Assembly (NCBI GenBank): GCA_902788865.1
Contig: CADALZ010000035.1
Span: forward strand, 1 to 41,216
DNA: 41,216 bases
Direction: 5' to 3'
From: an uncultured Bacteroidales bacterium
GTDB lineage: Bacteria; Bacteroidota; Bacteroidia; Bacteroidales; Bacteroidaceae
Part shown: positions 7,993 through 15,912 of the stretch, one piece after another
Layout of the letters: the number at the start of each line of letters is the position of its first letter
How positions within the stretch are numbered: position 1 is the first letter of the stretch
Translations under genes and position numbers: made by a program
The notes under the pieces: model-generated
The model's input: the letters and a program-made list of their open reading frames with translations, nothing else
Told to the model about the DNA's origin: nothing
Databases searched by the model: none

Positions 7993-9945
7993 CTATATCA
8001 CGTCACTTTGCTGGCGAATATACTGTATAGCCATCATGGTGAGATCGTCACTCTGCTCAGCATCGCCCACGAACTGATGGACAGCCTCGGTCATCTGGGC
8101 TATGAGCTGGCGAGGCTCATGCTGCTGATGGGAGAGGGCACGCAAAGCCACTTCTTTGACACGCCCCATCTGGAACTCCACATTATCAGCATTCATGGCT
8201 TCTGTCAGTCCATCGGTAAAGAGGAAGATGGTGGTGCCTGTTGATAGCTGTGCCTCCTGCAGAGAATAATCCCAAGTAGGCATAATGCCAACGGGTATGT
8301 TGGAATCGCAGGTCAACTCACCAACACCTGACCCAATGAGCAACGGAGCATCATGACCGGCATTACAGAAACGCAAACGGCCTGTAGGCAAATCAAGTAC
8401 GCCGACAAAGAGGGTCACAAACATAAGCGTCTTATTCATGTCGGTGATGGTCTGGTTCATCGTCATGACAATATGATCGGGCATTGACTCATGAGCCGAC
8501 ACGGTGCGGAAGGTGGAACGGGTGACGGCCATGTACAGTGAAGCTGGCACACCCTTGCCCGACACATCACCTATGCAGAAGAAGAGTTTCTCGTCACGGA
8601 TATAGAAATCAAACAGATCGCCGCCCACCTCCTTGGCAGGGGTCAACGACGCATAGAGCTGCACGTCATCGCGGTCATCTCGGGTAGGGAATTTCTCTGG
8701 CAGCATGCCCATCTGTATGCCGTTGGCAATGCGGAGATCGCTCTCTATGGAGGCTTTCTGGGCTGTGGTGTTCTTCAGTTTGTCAATGTATTTCACCAGT
8801 GACTGCTGCATATTACCGAAGGATTGGCTCAACTGTCCTATCTCATCGATGCGCTGAAGGTCTGGCAGTGGGGCATCAAACTGCCCCGAAGCGATGGTCT
8901 CGGCTCCACGAGCCAGTCGTCTGAGGGGCTTCAGCTCGTGGGTAATGATGCGGATGAATACGTAGAGCATCAGCAATAAACCACCAGAAATGATGATCAT
9001 CACAGAACGACGCAGACGGTCGAAACCGCTGAAGATATCGCGCTCGGGACAGACAATGGCCATGGAGCAACCCGTCTGTCCGAGAGGCTTGTAGAAGACA
9101 TAGCTTTCCTCGCCATTTATGCGCATGCGCTTCATGCCCTCTTCGCCTCGCTGCATGGCATAGCCCAGATCGGTCAGAGCGGCATCTGGTTGCTCCATCG
9201 TCGCTGTAAAAATGCTCTGGCGGGTGATTTTCGTCGTATCTGGATGTACGAAGTAGGTGCCGCCGCGGCCTATCATGATACTATAGGAATGGGGATAGGG
9301 TTTGACGGCTGAGATGGTCTGCGAGAGCCAAGAGATGGAGAGACTGGTATTTATGACACCTATCACTTCACCCTGTTTATCTGTGATGGTCTGGCAATAG
9401 CTGGTCACCATCTCGCTGGTATTGGTGGCCACATCGAGATCCATGTATGGCTCTGTCCAGCATGGCTTTTCCAGAAGCTGCGGCATGAGATACCAGTCTT
9501 CGTAGAAGTACTGGTAGCTGTCGCTGCCGCCCTGAATGGTACGGATACTATCGCCCACGTGCTTCGTATAGGCAGAGAAGTAGCGACCATAACCTCTGAA
9601 GTAGTAGGGCCTGAATGCAATGGAACAGTTGTAGAAGTCGGGATTGTTCTGAAGTATGCCACGGCTATAGACAAACATCGAATCGGCCCTTTCAGGATGG
9701 CGCTCTACCATCCACTTAGTCATGTTTGAAGCCACTTCCACACGGTTCAGGATGCCCTCCACTCGAAGCGATGTCTTGTCGAGTATCTGCGTGGCATGGT
9801 TTACCGCCTCTTGACGCACGGCCTCACGGGACTGATAGAACAGGAAAGCGAGCGCTGCATTGAAGATCAAGGCTGCAAAGAAAACCACCCACAGGCTGAC
9901 CCTGACCGAAAGTTTTCTACGTATATATGCTAAGATTGCTTTCAT
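7993..9945 (-). CDS. Membrane sensor with HAMP and SpoIIE-type (PP2C) serine phosphatase domain
   Basis: About 650 aa. A first membrane helix lies near residues 13-38. A ~260-aa extracytoplasmic Cache-like sensory region follows, with a YFEDWYLMPQLLEKPCW stretch and VIGVINTSLS. A second helix (VMIIISGGLLLMLYVFI) leads to a HAMP domain (LKPLRRLARGAETI...), a short coiled coil, and a C-terminal SpoIIE/RsbU phosphatase. The metal-binding acids are visible in EVGGDLFDF, GDVSGKGVPA, LFTDGLTEA and DDLTMMA. Such phosphatases usually dephosphorylate STAS anti-sigma-antagonists; none is encoded nearby. I prefer the ATG at 9945 (two bases after the upstream stop, with GGAG just before it) over the GTG at 9951. 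The preceding gene encodes a periplasmic binding protein that could supply its ligand signal. Confidence 0.9.
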   Translation of the reverse strand: MKAILAYIRRKLSVRVSLWVVFFAALIFNAALAFLFYQSREAVRQEAVNHATQILDKTSLRVEGILNRVEVASNMTKWMVERHPERADSMFVYSRGILQNNPDFYNCSIAFRPYYFRGYGRYFSAYTKHVGDSIRTIQGGSDSYQYFYEDWYLMPQLLEKPCWTEPYMDLDVATNTSEMVTSYCQTITDKQGEVIGVINTSLSISWLSQTISAVKPYPHSYSIMIGRGGTYFVHPDTTKITRQSIFTATMEQPDAALTDLGYAMQRGEEGMKRMRINGEESYVFYKPLGQTGCSMAIVCPERDIFSGFDRLRRSVMIIISGGLLLMLYVFIRIITHELKPLRRLARGAETIASGQFDAPLPDLQRIDEIGQLSQSFGNMQQSLVKYIDKLKNTTAQKASIESDLRIANGIQMGMLPEKFPTRDDRDDVQLYASLTPAKEVGGDLFDFYIRDEKLFFCIGDVSGKGVPASLYMAVTRSTFRTVSAHESMPDHIVMTMNQTITDMNKTLMFVTLFVGVLDLPTGRLRFCNAGHDAPLLIGSGVGELTCDSNIPVGIMPTWDYSLQEAQLSTGTTIFLFTDGLTEAMNADNVEFQMGRVKEVALRALSHQQHEPRQLIAQMTEAVHQFVGDAEQSDDLTMMAIQYIRQQSDVI

Positions 9946-9947
9946 AA

Positions 9948-10946
9948 TCACTCCTTATCAATTGTCAATTCCTCAAACTTCACTTCGCGGTTCAGCATAT
10001 AGTTCTCCACCATTAGGCGACTGGCAAACTGCACCATGTCTGGGCGAAGTCTGAACTCACGCTGCTTAGACTCGCGGTCCACCTGTAAGCGCAGCACCTC
10101 CTGCAGCATCAGCTGCTGTATCACACGGTTGGTGGCCACCTGATTCCTATCGACATACTCCATCACGATGTCCAGCGCCTCTTGAGGATGCTCAGCGGCC
10201 CACTCCCACCCTTTCTTGCTGGCTTGGGCAAAACGGGTAGCCTGCTCCTTGTGCTGATCATAGTATTCGCGGGTCATATAGACACCATCTTCCTGCACGT
10301 TGTAGCCATGGTCGCAGAAGCGATAGACGTTCTTATCGGTCATCTTAATGCCAGCCTGCACCAGTTGGTAATACTCGTTGTAACTCATTGCCAGCGTAGC
10401 ATCGAGGGCTCCTGCCACGAATAGGTTGACATTCTGGGCAAAACGCACCCACTCGTAATCCAGATGTTCTTTGATGCTCATGCAGATGGCCAGCTGTCCG
10501 AAGCCAACACTCCAAATGCCAACGCGCGCCCCTTTCTGTTCCAGCGGATCTTGTCCGCTTGCAGAGACAATGACCATGGCATTGTTCATCGATGTCTGCA
10601 GGATGTTCACCAGAGGAATACCTTCATCGATAATCTCCAGTGCCTGACAGAGTTGCAACGTGGTGGCCTGACACTCATTATTGCGTAGGCGTGCCATGGC
10701 AGAATGCGTGGCCGAAGGATGTTCTATACGTACATTCACGCCTGCCTCGCGGTAGAAGCCTTTTGCCTCTGCCACGTAGTAGCCAGCGAACTGCGCCTGT
10801 GCCGTCCACTGCGGTGTGAACACGATGGTCTCGTCTTGTGCTGTGGCAGACAGAGATAGCCATAGCATCAGGAATAATAGCCATAATCTGCTTATCTCAC
10901 ATCTCCAACCGCCTGATTGCGTTGAGCCATTGTTTTTGTAGTTCAT
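9948..10946 (-). CDS. NMT1/THI5-like periplasmic solute-binding protein
   Basis: 332 aa with an N-terminal signal peptide (hydrophobic core LWLLFLMLWLSLSATAQ). The mature start FTPQWTAQAQFAGYYVAEA, then KGFYREAGV, is the hallmark of the NMT1/ThiY/SsuA group of periplasmic binding proteins, which bind thiamine-precursor pyrimidines, sulfonates and similar small molecules. The usual ABC permease and ATPase genes are absent on both sides. Instead the gene runs, with only 2-4 nt between, into a Cache-HAMP-SpoIIE phosphatase. I infer that it presents a ligand to that sensor rather than feeding a transporter. In other bacteria NMT1 domains are known as extracellular parts of signalling proteins. 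Ligand unknown. Confidence 0.85.
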   Translation of the reverse strand: MNYKNNGSTQSGGWRCEISRLWLLFLMLWLSLSATAQDETIVFTPQWTAQAQFAGYYVAEAKGFYREAGVNVRIEHPSATHSAMARLRNNECQATTLQLCQALEIIDEGIPLVNILQTSMNNAMVIVSASGQDPLEQKGARVGIWSVGFGQLAICMSIKEHLDYEWVRFAQNVNLFVAGALDATLAMSYNEYYQLVQAGIKMTDKNVYRFCDHGYNVQEDGVYMTREYYDQHKEQATRFAQASKKGWEWAAEHPQEALDIVMEYVDRNQVATNRVIQQLMLQEVLRLQVDRESKQREFRLRPDMVQFASRLMVENYMLNREVKFEELTIDKE

Positions 10947-10949
10947 TGT

Positions 10950-11546
10950 TTATTTAGTTTTTGTTGCCTCAAGCTTTTGCAATTCCCGATATAGGCGCTG
11001 CACGGGCAGGCCCATGACATTGTAATAGCTGCCTTCCAAGCCTTCTACGCCAACATAGCCTATCCACTCCTGCACGCCGTAGGCACCAGCCTTGTCGAAG
11101 GGGCGGTAGTGATCTACATAGTAGGTGATTTCGGCATCGGTGAGGCGTGCAAAGTGTACGTGAGTCTCTACACTGAAGCTATGCTGCCAATCACGGGTGG
11201 TGAGAGTGACACCGGTATAGACTTGGTGGGTGTTTCCAGAGAGCTTATGAAGCATCCGGATGGCTTCATCGCGGTCGCGCGGCTTGCCCAGCACCTCACC
11301 ATGCAGCCAGACGATGGTGTCGGCTGTGATGAGCAGTTCGTCATCGGCCATACTGGCACGGTAGGCATCGGCTTTCTCCCGTGAGATGTAGAGGGGGATG
11401 TCTCCGCACTGCAAGGTGTCGGGGTACGACTCGTCGATATCGGGCAGGGTACGGACTTCAAAGTCGATGCCAAGACCTCGGAGCAACTCCTTACGACGGG
11501 GGGAGTTGCTGGCCAAAATCACATGATATTTTTCTAAATTCATCAT
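10950..11546 (-). CDS. maf: Maf-family nucleotide pyrophosphatase
   Basis: Hydrolyses non-canonical or modified nucleoside triphosphates (dTTP/UTP or m7GTP class) to monophosphates. The Maf signature ILASNSPRRKELL opens the protein, followed by YISREKADAY, LLITADTIVWL, GKPRDRDEAIRML and the C-terminal KAGAYGVQEWIG, all conserved in YhdE/YceF-type enzymes. From the ATG at 11546 it is about 198 aa, normal length. The frame also has an ATG at 11567 directly after the kdsC stop, but the intervening codons are a heptad repeat tract, so I reject that extension. It sits between kdsC and the binding-protein gene in a tight minus-strand operon. Confidence 0.92.
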   Translation of the reverse strand: MMNLEKYHVILASNSPRRKELLRGLGIDFEVRTLPDIDESYPDTLQCGDIPLYISREKADAYRASMADDELLITADTIVWLHGEVLGKPRDRDEAIRMLHKLSGNTHQVYTGVTLTTRDWQHSFSVETHVHFARLTDAEITYYVDHYRPFDKAGAYGVQEWIGYVGVEGLEGSYYNVMGLPVQRLYRELQKLEATKTK

Positions 11547-11566
11547 TATTCGTTCTTCATTCTTCA
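11539..11566. repeat. Heptad tract at the kdsC-maf junction
   Basis: On the plus strand four 7-bp units can be read: attcatc, attattc, gttcttc, attcttc. They lie between the kdsC stop and the preferred maf start and overlap the maf start codon. This is a further heptad family at a gene boundary. Confidence 0.55.
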
Positions 11567-11567
11567 T

Positions 11568-12095
11568 TTACCAGCAGCTATACACCTCTTCGTCTTTCAT
11601 CCAGAGGCCATTGGCTTTGAGGAACTGCTCCACGATGTCACGTGCCACGCCATGGCCACCTGGGGCTGGAGAGATGTACTTAGCTACGGCCTTCACCTCG
11701 GGAGCGGCATCGCTGGGGCAGCAGGGCAAGCCACAGACTTTCAGCACGGGCAGGTCGGGGATGTCATCGCCGACAAAGAGAATTTCCTCATCGCGCAGTC
11801 CGTGGCGGTCGCGAAACTTCACATAATCTACCATCTTCACCGAGGAAGGCAGGTAGATGTCTTCGGGGTCGAAGCCCAGATTGATGTAGCGGCGGCGCAC
11901 ATTAGGGGCATTGCCTCCGGTGATGATGGCCATGGGTATCTTCATCACACAGGCAATATGGAGGGCATAGCCATCCTTGATGCTCACGGTGCGCACTGGC
12001 AGCCCGTCGGCATCTATGGAGACTACATTGGCACTCAGTACCCCGTCGATGTCGAAGGCAAGGGCCTTGATTTTGGTAAGGTCGTAGTTTATCAT
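11568..12095 (-). CDS. kdsC: KDO 8-phosphate phosphatase (KdsC-like HAD hydrolase)
   Basis: Removes phosphate from 3-deoxy-D-manno-octulosonate 8-phosphate in Kdo synthesis for lipopolysaccharide. HAD motif I appears as AFDIDGVLS, motif II as IITGGNAP, and motif IV as VGDDIPDLPVL. The cap-less ~175-aa size is right for the KdsC tetramer family. The frame opens at 12104, but those first codons belong to a heptad repeat, and the family normally begins at MINYDLTKIKAL, so I place the start at 12095. It is probably the first gene of the kdsC-maf-binding protein-phosphatase run. Confidence 0.88.
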   Translation of the reverse strand: MINYDLTKIKALAFDIDGVLSANVVSIDADGLPVRTVSIKDGYALHIACVMKIPMAIITGGNAPNVRRRYINLGFDPEDIYLPSSVKMVDYVKFRDRHGLRDEEILFVGDDIPDLPVLKVCGLPCCPSDAAPEVKAVAKYISPAPGGHGVARDIVEQFLKANGLWMKDEEVYSCW

Positions 12096-12099
12096 TTTG

Positions 12100-12287
12100 A
12101 ACATTAAACGTTAAACATTAAACATTGAACATTAAACATTGAACGTTAAACATTAAACATTAAACATTAAACATTGAACGTTAAACATTGAACGTTAAAC
12201 ATTGAACATTGAGCATTAACTATGCAGAGTGAATCCATCCGGATGGGAACGGCGAAGCCGTAATGTTTAATGTTTAACGTTTAACGT
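12100..12287. repeat. Structured dispersed repeat, copy A: heptads, 41-bp core, inverted heptads
   Basis: Left arm: 17 consecutive heptads of consensus AACRTTR at 12100-12218. Core: 41 bp at 12220-12260, containing the 12-bp palindrome CCATCCGGATGG-type sequence and the hairpin ACGGC-GAA-GCCGT. Right arm: inverted heptads TAATGTT/TAACGTT at 12261-12287. The core differs from copy B (20001-20041) at only three positions. The element occupies the gap between kdsC and the GH2 gene and supplies the last codons and stop of the GH2 gene. Confidence 0.85.
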
Positions 12288-14732
12288 AATCGTTGCTGCT
12301 TTCAAGCCGCTGGCAGTGGCTTTCAGGGTGACGGTGCCTGCGCTCTCCCCACTCTGCACGAGGGCAGTGAGCTGACCGCTGAAGGCATGCATCTGAGGCA
12401 GATGGAAGAGGTCGAGGCAAGAAGCATCTCCATTGGCTGCGGCACGATAGGTGCCTGCGCCTGTGACTTGGAACTTCACCAGTCGGCCATCGTCAGGGCA
12501 GAGGTTGCCATCTTTATCCACCACGCGAACGGTGATATAAGCCAAATCCTTGCCATCAGCACTGAGGGTGGTGCGATCGGCCACTAACTCCAGATGGTGA
12601 GGCTTGCCAGCCGTGCGCACCACCTGCTCCATAGCAGGACGTCCGTTGGCATCGTAGGCCACCACACGCAGCTCGCCCGGCTCATACTTCACCTGATCCC
12701 AGATGAGGCGGTAGCGGCGCAGTGTAGCCAGAGAGTCGGTGCTCTGCTTGCTCTGGGCAGCTGTGAGCTTGTGCTGCACGCCCTGGCTCTTACCGTTCAC
12801 AAACAATTCGGCACTGGGGAAGTCGGTATAGACCATGACAGGGGTGACCTGCCCACGGCGGTTTTTCCACGTCCAGTGAGGCAAGATATGCAGGGTATGC
12901 TCCTTCTTATTCCACAAGCTGCGGTAGAGGTAGTAGCGGTCTTTAGGAATGCTGGCGAGGTCGATGATACCGAAGTAAGAGCTATGCGAAGGCCAGTTGT
13001 CATAATAAGGTGTAGGCTCACCGAGATAGTCGAAGCCCGTCCAGACAAACTGCCCTATCTCCCACTCATGATCATCGGCCATTTCGAAGTCGAGATCGGG
13101 AATATTGGACCAGCTGCAGGCTTCTGTATCATACGAAGACGACTGCAGATCATCATACACGGCATTCTTCTTCAGGCTCATAGGGAACTTATACACCCCA
13201 CGAGAGCTGACGGTAGAAGCGGTCTCTGAGCCGAGCACCAGTCCCTGAGGCAGAATCTGATGCGCCTCCTCGTAGAAAGGCAGGCGGTAGTTGAAGCCTG
13301 GTATGTCTATGGTAGCAGCAAAGCCCTTGTGCAGGGAGTTGGCTGCCTGGTCTATGCCCACCGTCACAGGACGTGTAGGATCCAGTCTATGGCAGATGTC
13401 CTGCAGGAAGGCCACCGTCTGGAAGGCTTGGTCATCACGCTGATTGGGCACCTCATTGCCGATGCTCCACATCACCACGCTGGGGTTATTGCGATAGTGC
13501 ATCACCATATTGGTCATATCGCGCTCTGCCCACTCCTTGAAGAAGCGGTTGTAGCCATTCTTCACCTTAGGGATGTCCCACTCGTCGAAGCTCTCTACCA
13601 TCACCATGAAGCCCATCTCGTCGCAGAGCTCCACCAGCTCTGGCGCAGGCATATTGTGGGTAGTGCGCACGGCATCGCAGCCCATGTCTTTGAGCAGCGT
13701 GAGCTGGCGGCGCAGGGCTGCCACATTGATGGCGCTACCCAGCGGGCCGAGGTCATGATGGTTGCACACACCCTGAAACTTACGTAGCTGTCCGTTCAGG
13801 AAGAAACCTTTCTCTGGCACGTATTCGATGGAGCGGATGCCGAAGCGGGTGGTATATTCATCTACCTGACGACCATCGGCCACTACCTTTGTCACTGCCT
13901 TGTAGAGATAAGGGGTCTCTGGCGACCAGAGGTGTGGGCGCTCCACGATGAAGTTCTGTCCCAATGGAATATCGTGGGTGATCATCTTCTGCTCTTCATT
14001 AGAAGTCACCAAGCGTCCATCTGCATCGAAAATATCGGTATGGAGCACTACCTGCTGCTGGAAATCGCCCCCTTCCAAAGAGACGCGCAGACTCACGGAG
14101 GCATAAGCCTCTTCTACATGAGGGGTGGTGATGTAGGTGCCCCAAACGGGGATGTGCATCTTGTCTGTGGTCACTACATGCACGTTTCTGTAGAGTCCGG
14201 CTCCAGGATACCAGCGCGAAGACTCCGATCTGTTTTCAAGACGCACGGCAAGAAGGTTGTTCTTTCCGTCGGCATTCACGTAGGGGGTGACATCGCAATA
14301 GAAAGAGTTATACCCATAGGGCCAGAAGATAGCCTCATGGCCATTGACATAGACACGTGCTTCACTCATGGCACCATCGAATACCAAGGTGGTCTGCTTA
14401 CCCTGTGGCACATCAAATGTATGCCTATACCAGCCCACTCCCACGAAAGGCAAGCCTCCCGTGCGGCCCGACTTTGCCGAAGCCTGCGTCTCACCATCTT
14501 GCTCTATGGCCACCACCTGACGGTCGTTATTGCCATCGAAGGGGCCATAGATGGCCCAGTCGTGCGGCACGGTCACAGTCTGCCAAGCGGCATCGTCGTA
14601 GCTCACCAGCTGGGCTCCAGCCTGTTCGCCTTTCATGAATTTCCAACCTTTCTCCAGTGTGTATTCACTGCGCTGAGCCTGTATGCCCACTGCTACACAG
14701 CAGCAAAGCAACGTCAACAAAAACTTCCTCAT
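12267..14732 (-). CDS. Secreted GH2 glycoside hydrolase, beta-galactosidase-like
   Basis: 821 aa, with a signal peptide ending near GIQAQ, so it acts in the periplasm or on the cell surface. Order: GH2 sugar-binding jelly roll (~25-190, including VPHDW and GVGWYRHTFDVP), immunoglobulin-like domain (~195-300), catalytic TIM barrel (~300-600), then C-terminal DUF4982/Big-like domains. The acid/base Glu427 is in WSIGNEVPN and the nucleophile Glu503 in LGSETAS. The closest family activity is beta-galactosidase, but beta-glucuronidase or mannosidase cannot be excluded from sequence alone. It is divergent from the LacI regulator and MFS permease, which suggests a small oligosaccharide-use module. 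Its final residues and stop fall inside a dispersed repeat. Confidence 0.9.
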   Translation of the reverse strand: MRKFLLTLLCCCVAVGIQAQRSEYTLEKGWKFMKGEQAGAQLVSYDDAAWQTVTVPHDWAIYGPFDGNNDRQVVAIEQDGETQASAKSGRTGGLPFVGVGWYRHTFDVPQGKQTTLVFDGAMSEARVYVNGHEAIFWPYGYNSFYCDVTPYVNADGKNNLLAVRLENRSESSRWYPGAGLYRNVHVVTTDKMHIPVWGTYITTPHVEEAYASVSLRVSLEGGDFQQQVVLHTDIFDADGRLVTSNEEQKMITHDIPLGQNFIVERPHLWSPETPYLYKAVTKVVADGRQVDEYTTRFGIRSIEYVPEKGFFLNGQLRKFQGVCNHHDLGPLGSAINVAALRRQLTLLKDMGCDAVRTTHNMPAPELVELCDEMGFMVMVESFDEWDIPKVKNGYNRFFKEWAERDMTNMVMHYRNNPSVVMWSIGNEVPNQRDDQAFQTVAFLQDICHRLDPTRPVTVGIDQAANSLHKGFAATIDIPGFNYRLPFYEEAHQILPQGLVLGSETASTVSSRGVYKFPMSLKKNAVYDDLQSSSYDTEACSWSNIPDLDFEMADDHEWEIGQFVWTGFDYLGEPTPYYDNWPSHSSYFGIIDLASIPKDRYYLYRSLWNKKEHTLHILPHWTWKNRRGQVTPVMVYTDFPSAELFVNGKSQGVQHKLTAAQSKQSTDSLATLRRYRLIWDQVKYEPGELRVVAYDANGRPAMEQVVRTAGKPHHLELVADRTTLSADGKDLAYITVRVVDKDGNLCPDDGRLVKFQVTGAGTYRAAANGDASCLDLFHLPQMHAFSGQLTALVQSGESAGTVTLKATASGLKAATITLNVKH

Positions 14733-14757
14733 CGTATGTATGCTTTTAAATTTTTTG

Positions 14758-14765
14758 TAAAGATA
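14758..14765 (-). promoter_or_regulatory. Likely -7 element of the GH2 gene
   Basis: Minus strand TATCTTTA, one base off TAnnTTTG, 25 nt upstream of the GH2 ATG. No TTTG at the expected distance. Confidence 0.35.
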
Positions 14766-14807
14766 ATATTTTTATCGCAGATGCATACGTTCATTCCCAA
14801 AAATTAC

Positions 14808-14815
14808 TACATTTG
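14808..14815 (+). promoter_or_regulatory. -7 promoter element of the LacI-type regulator gene
   Basis: TACATTTG matches TAnnTTTG, 30 nt before the start codon. The -33 box is not evident. The GH2 and regulator promoters face away from each other with ~42 bp between the boxes, so one bound regulator could control both. Confidence 0.5.
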
Positions 14816-14845
14816 CACGTAGAATAAGATGTTTTATAATCCCGA

Positions 14846-15865
14846 ATGAATACCATGACTACCTCACAACTGACCATAAAAGACATTGCACGTGAGCTGA
14901 ACGTGTCTATTTCTACGGTGTCGAGAGCGCTGCAAGGGCACCCTGGCATCAGCAAACAGACGCGCGAACGCGTACAGCAATATGCACGCGAGCATCACTT
15001 CAAGCCCAATCAGATGGCTGTGGGGCTGCGCTCTCGGAGCAATAACATCATTGGCATCATCATCCCAGAGTTTACCAACTACTTCTTTGCCTGTGTGCTG
15101 AGTGGCATAGAGAAAGCAGCTTCAGAGGCTGGATATCGCATCATGGTGGCACAGAGCAACGATGACTATCACCGCGAGGAGATGATAACGCTTGCCTTCA
15201 TGGAGGCGCGCGTGTGTGGGGTGATTACCTCACTGGGAAAACAGACCACCAACTACCAGCACTACAAGGAGCTGATGGATCAGGGCATACCTGTGGTATT
15301 TTATGACCGCATCAGTACCGACCTACCGACCGACCGTGTGGTGGTGGACGACTATGCTGGGGCGTATGCAGCGGTGGAGCACATGATAAAAACGGGGTGT
15401 AAGCACATCTATTTCTACAGCTCACCACCCCACTTGGAAATCACGAAGAACCGCCGCAACGGCTATCTGGATGCGATGCATAAGCATGGGTTCCAAGTGA
15501 CACCAGACATGATGCCGCTGTGCGACAACCGTCAGGATGCCATCAAGCTGACGCAGGAGATTCTGAAACGGGACCCGAAGCCCGATGGTTTCTTTGCGGT
15601 GAACGACATGACGGCAGCGGGTATTCTCTATGCTTGCAAGCATGTGGGTATGAAAGTGCCTGAGGAGGTGTCTATCTGTGGCTTTTCTGGCGATGCCATC
15701 TCTGAAACCACCGACCCTCTGCTCACCACTGTGGAGCAAAACGGGCAAGAGGTGGGCCAGTGTGCTTTCCAGCTTTTGCAGCACAGGCTCACAGGGCAAG
15801 AGCACCCTGGCAAGATGATAGTACGCACGAAGCTGCTGCTGAGGGGAACAACGAGAGATTATTAA
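14846..15865 (+). CDS. LacI-family transcriptional regulator
   Basis: 339 aa. The N-terminal helix-turn-helix is clear (LTIKDIARELNVSISTVSRALQ), followed by the hinge region and a periplasmic-binding-like effector domain (NNIIGIIIPEFTNYFF, then FDR-type motif VFYDRIS near residue 150). The ending FQLLQHRLTGQ with a final RGTTRDY is usual for LacI proteins of this phylum. It presumably senses a sugar and controls the divergent GH2 gene and the downstream permease. The second ATG, at codon 4, is an equally possible start. The gene is followed by an AT-rich octad tract and then the permease, probably in one transcript. Confidence 0.93.
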   Translation: MNTMTTSQLTIKDIARELNVSISTVSRALQGHPGISKQTRERVQQYAREHHFKPNQMAVGLRSRSNNIIGIIIPEFTNYFFACVLSGIEKAASEAGYRIMVAQSNDDYHREEMITLAFMEARVCGVITSLGKQTTNYQHYKELMDQGIPVVFYDRISTDLPTDRVVVDDYAGAYAAVEHMIKTGCKHIYFYSSPPHLEITKNRRNGYLDAMHKHGFQVTPDMMPLCDNRQDAIKLTQEILKRDPKPDGFFAVNDMTAAGILYACKHVGMKVPEEVSICGFSGDAISETTDPLLTTVEQNGQEVGQCAFQLLQHRLTGQEHPGKMIVRTKLLLRGTTRDY

Positions 15866-15900
15866 AAGATTAAAAAATTAAAAAATTAAAAGATTATAAA
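15861..15900. repeat. Octad tandem repeat between LacI gene and permease
   Basis: Five 8-bp units: attaaaag, attaaaaa, attaaaaa, attaaaag, attataaa. The first unit includes the LacI stop codon. A similar unit in the opposite orientation is found at the right window end. Confidence 0.75.
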
Positions 15901-15912
15901 ACGATATATAGG

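Noticed and set aside
12100-12290. CRISPR or insertion-sequence end
   Set aside because: The heptads have no spacers, and no transposase ORF or target duplication is visible; it is treated as a noncoding dispersed repeat.
13932-14822. 296-codon plus-strand ORF opposite the GH2 gene
   Set aside because: The GH2 protein has signal peptide, domains and catalytic residues in the other strand; the shadow has no recognisable domain.
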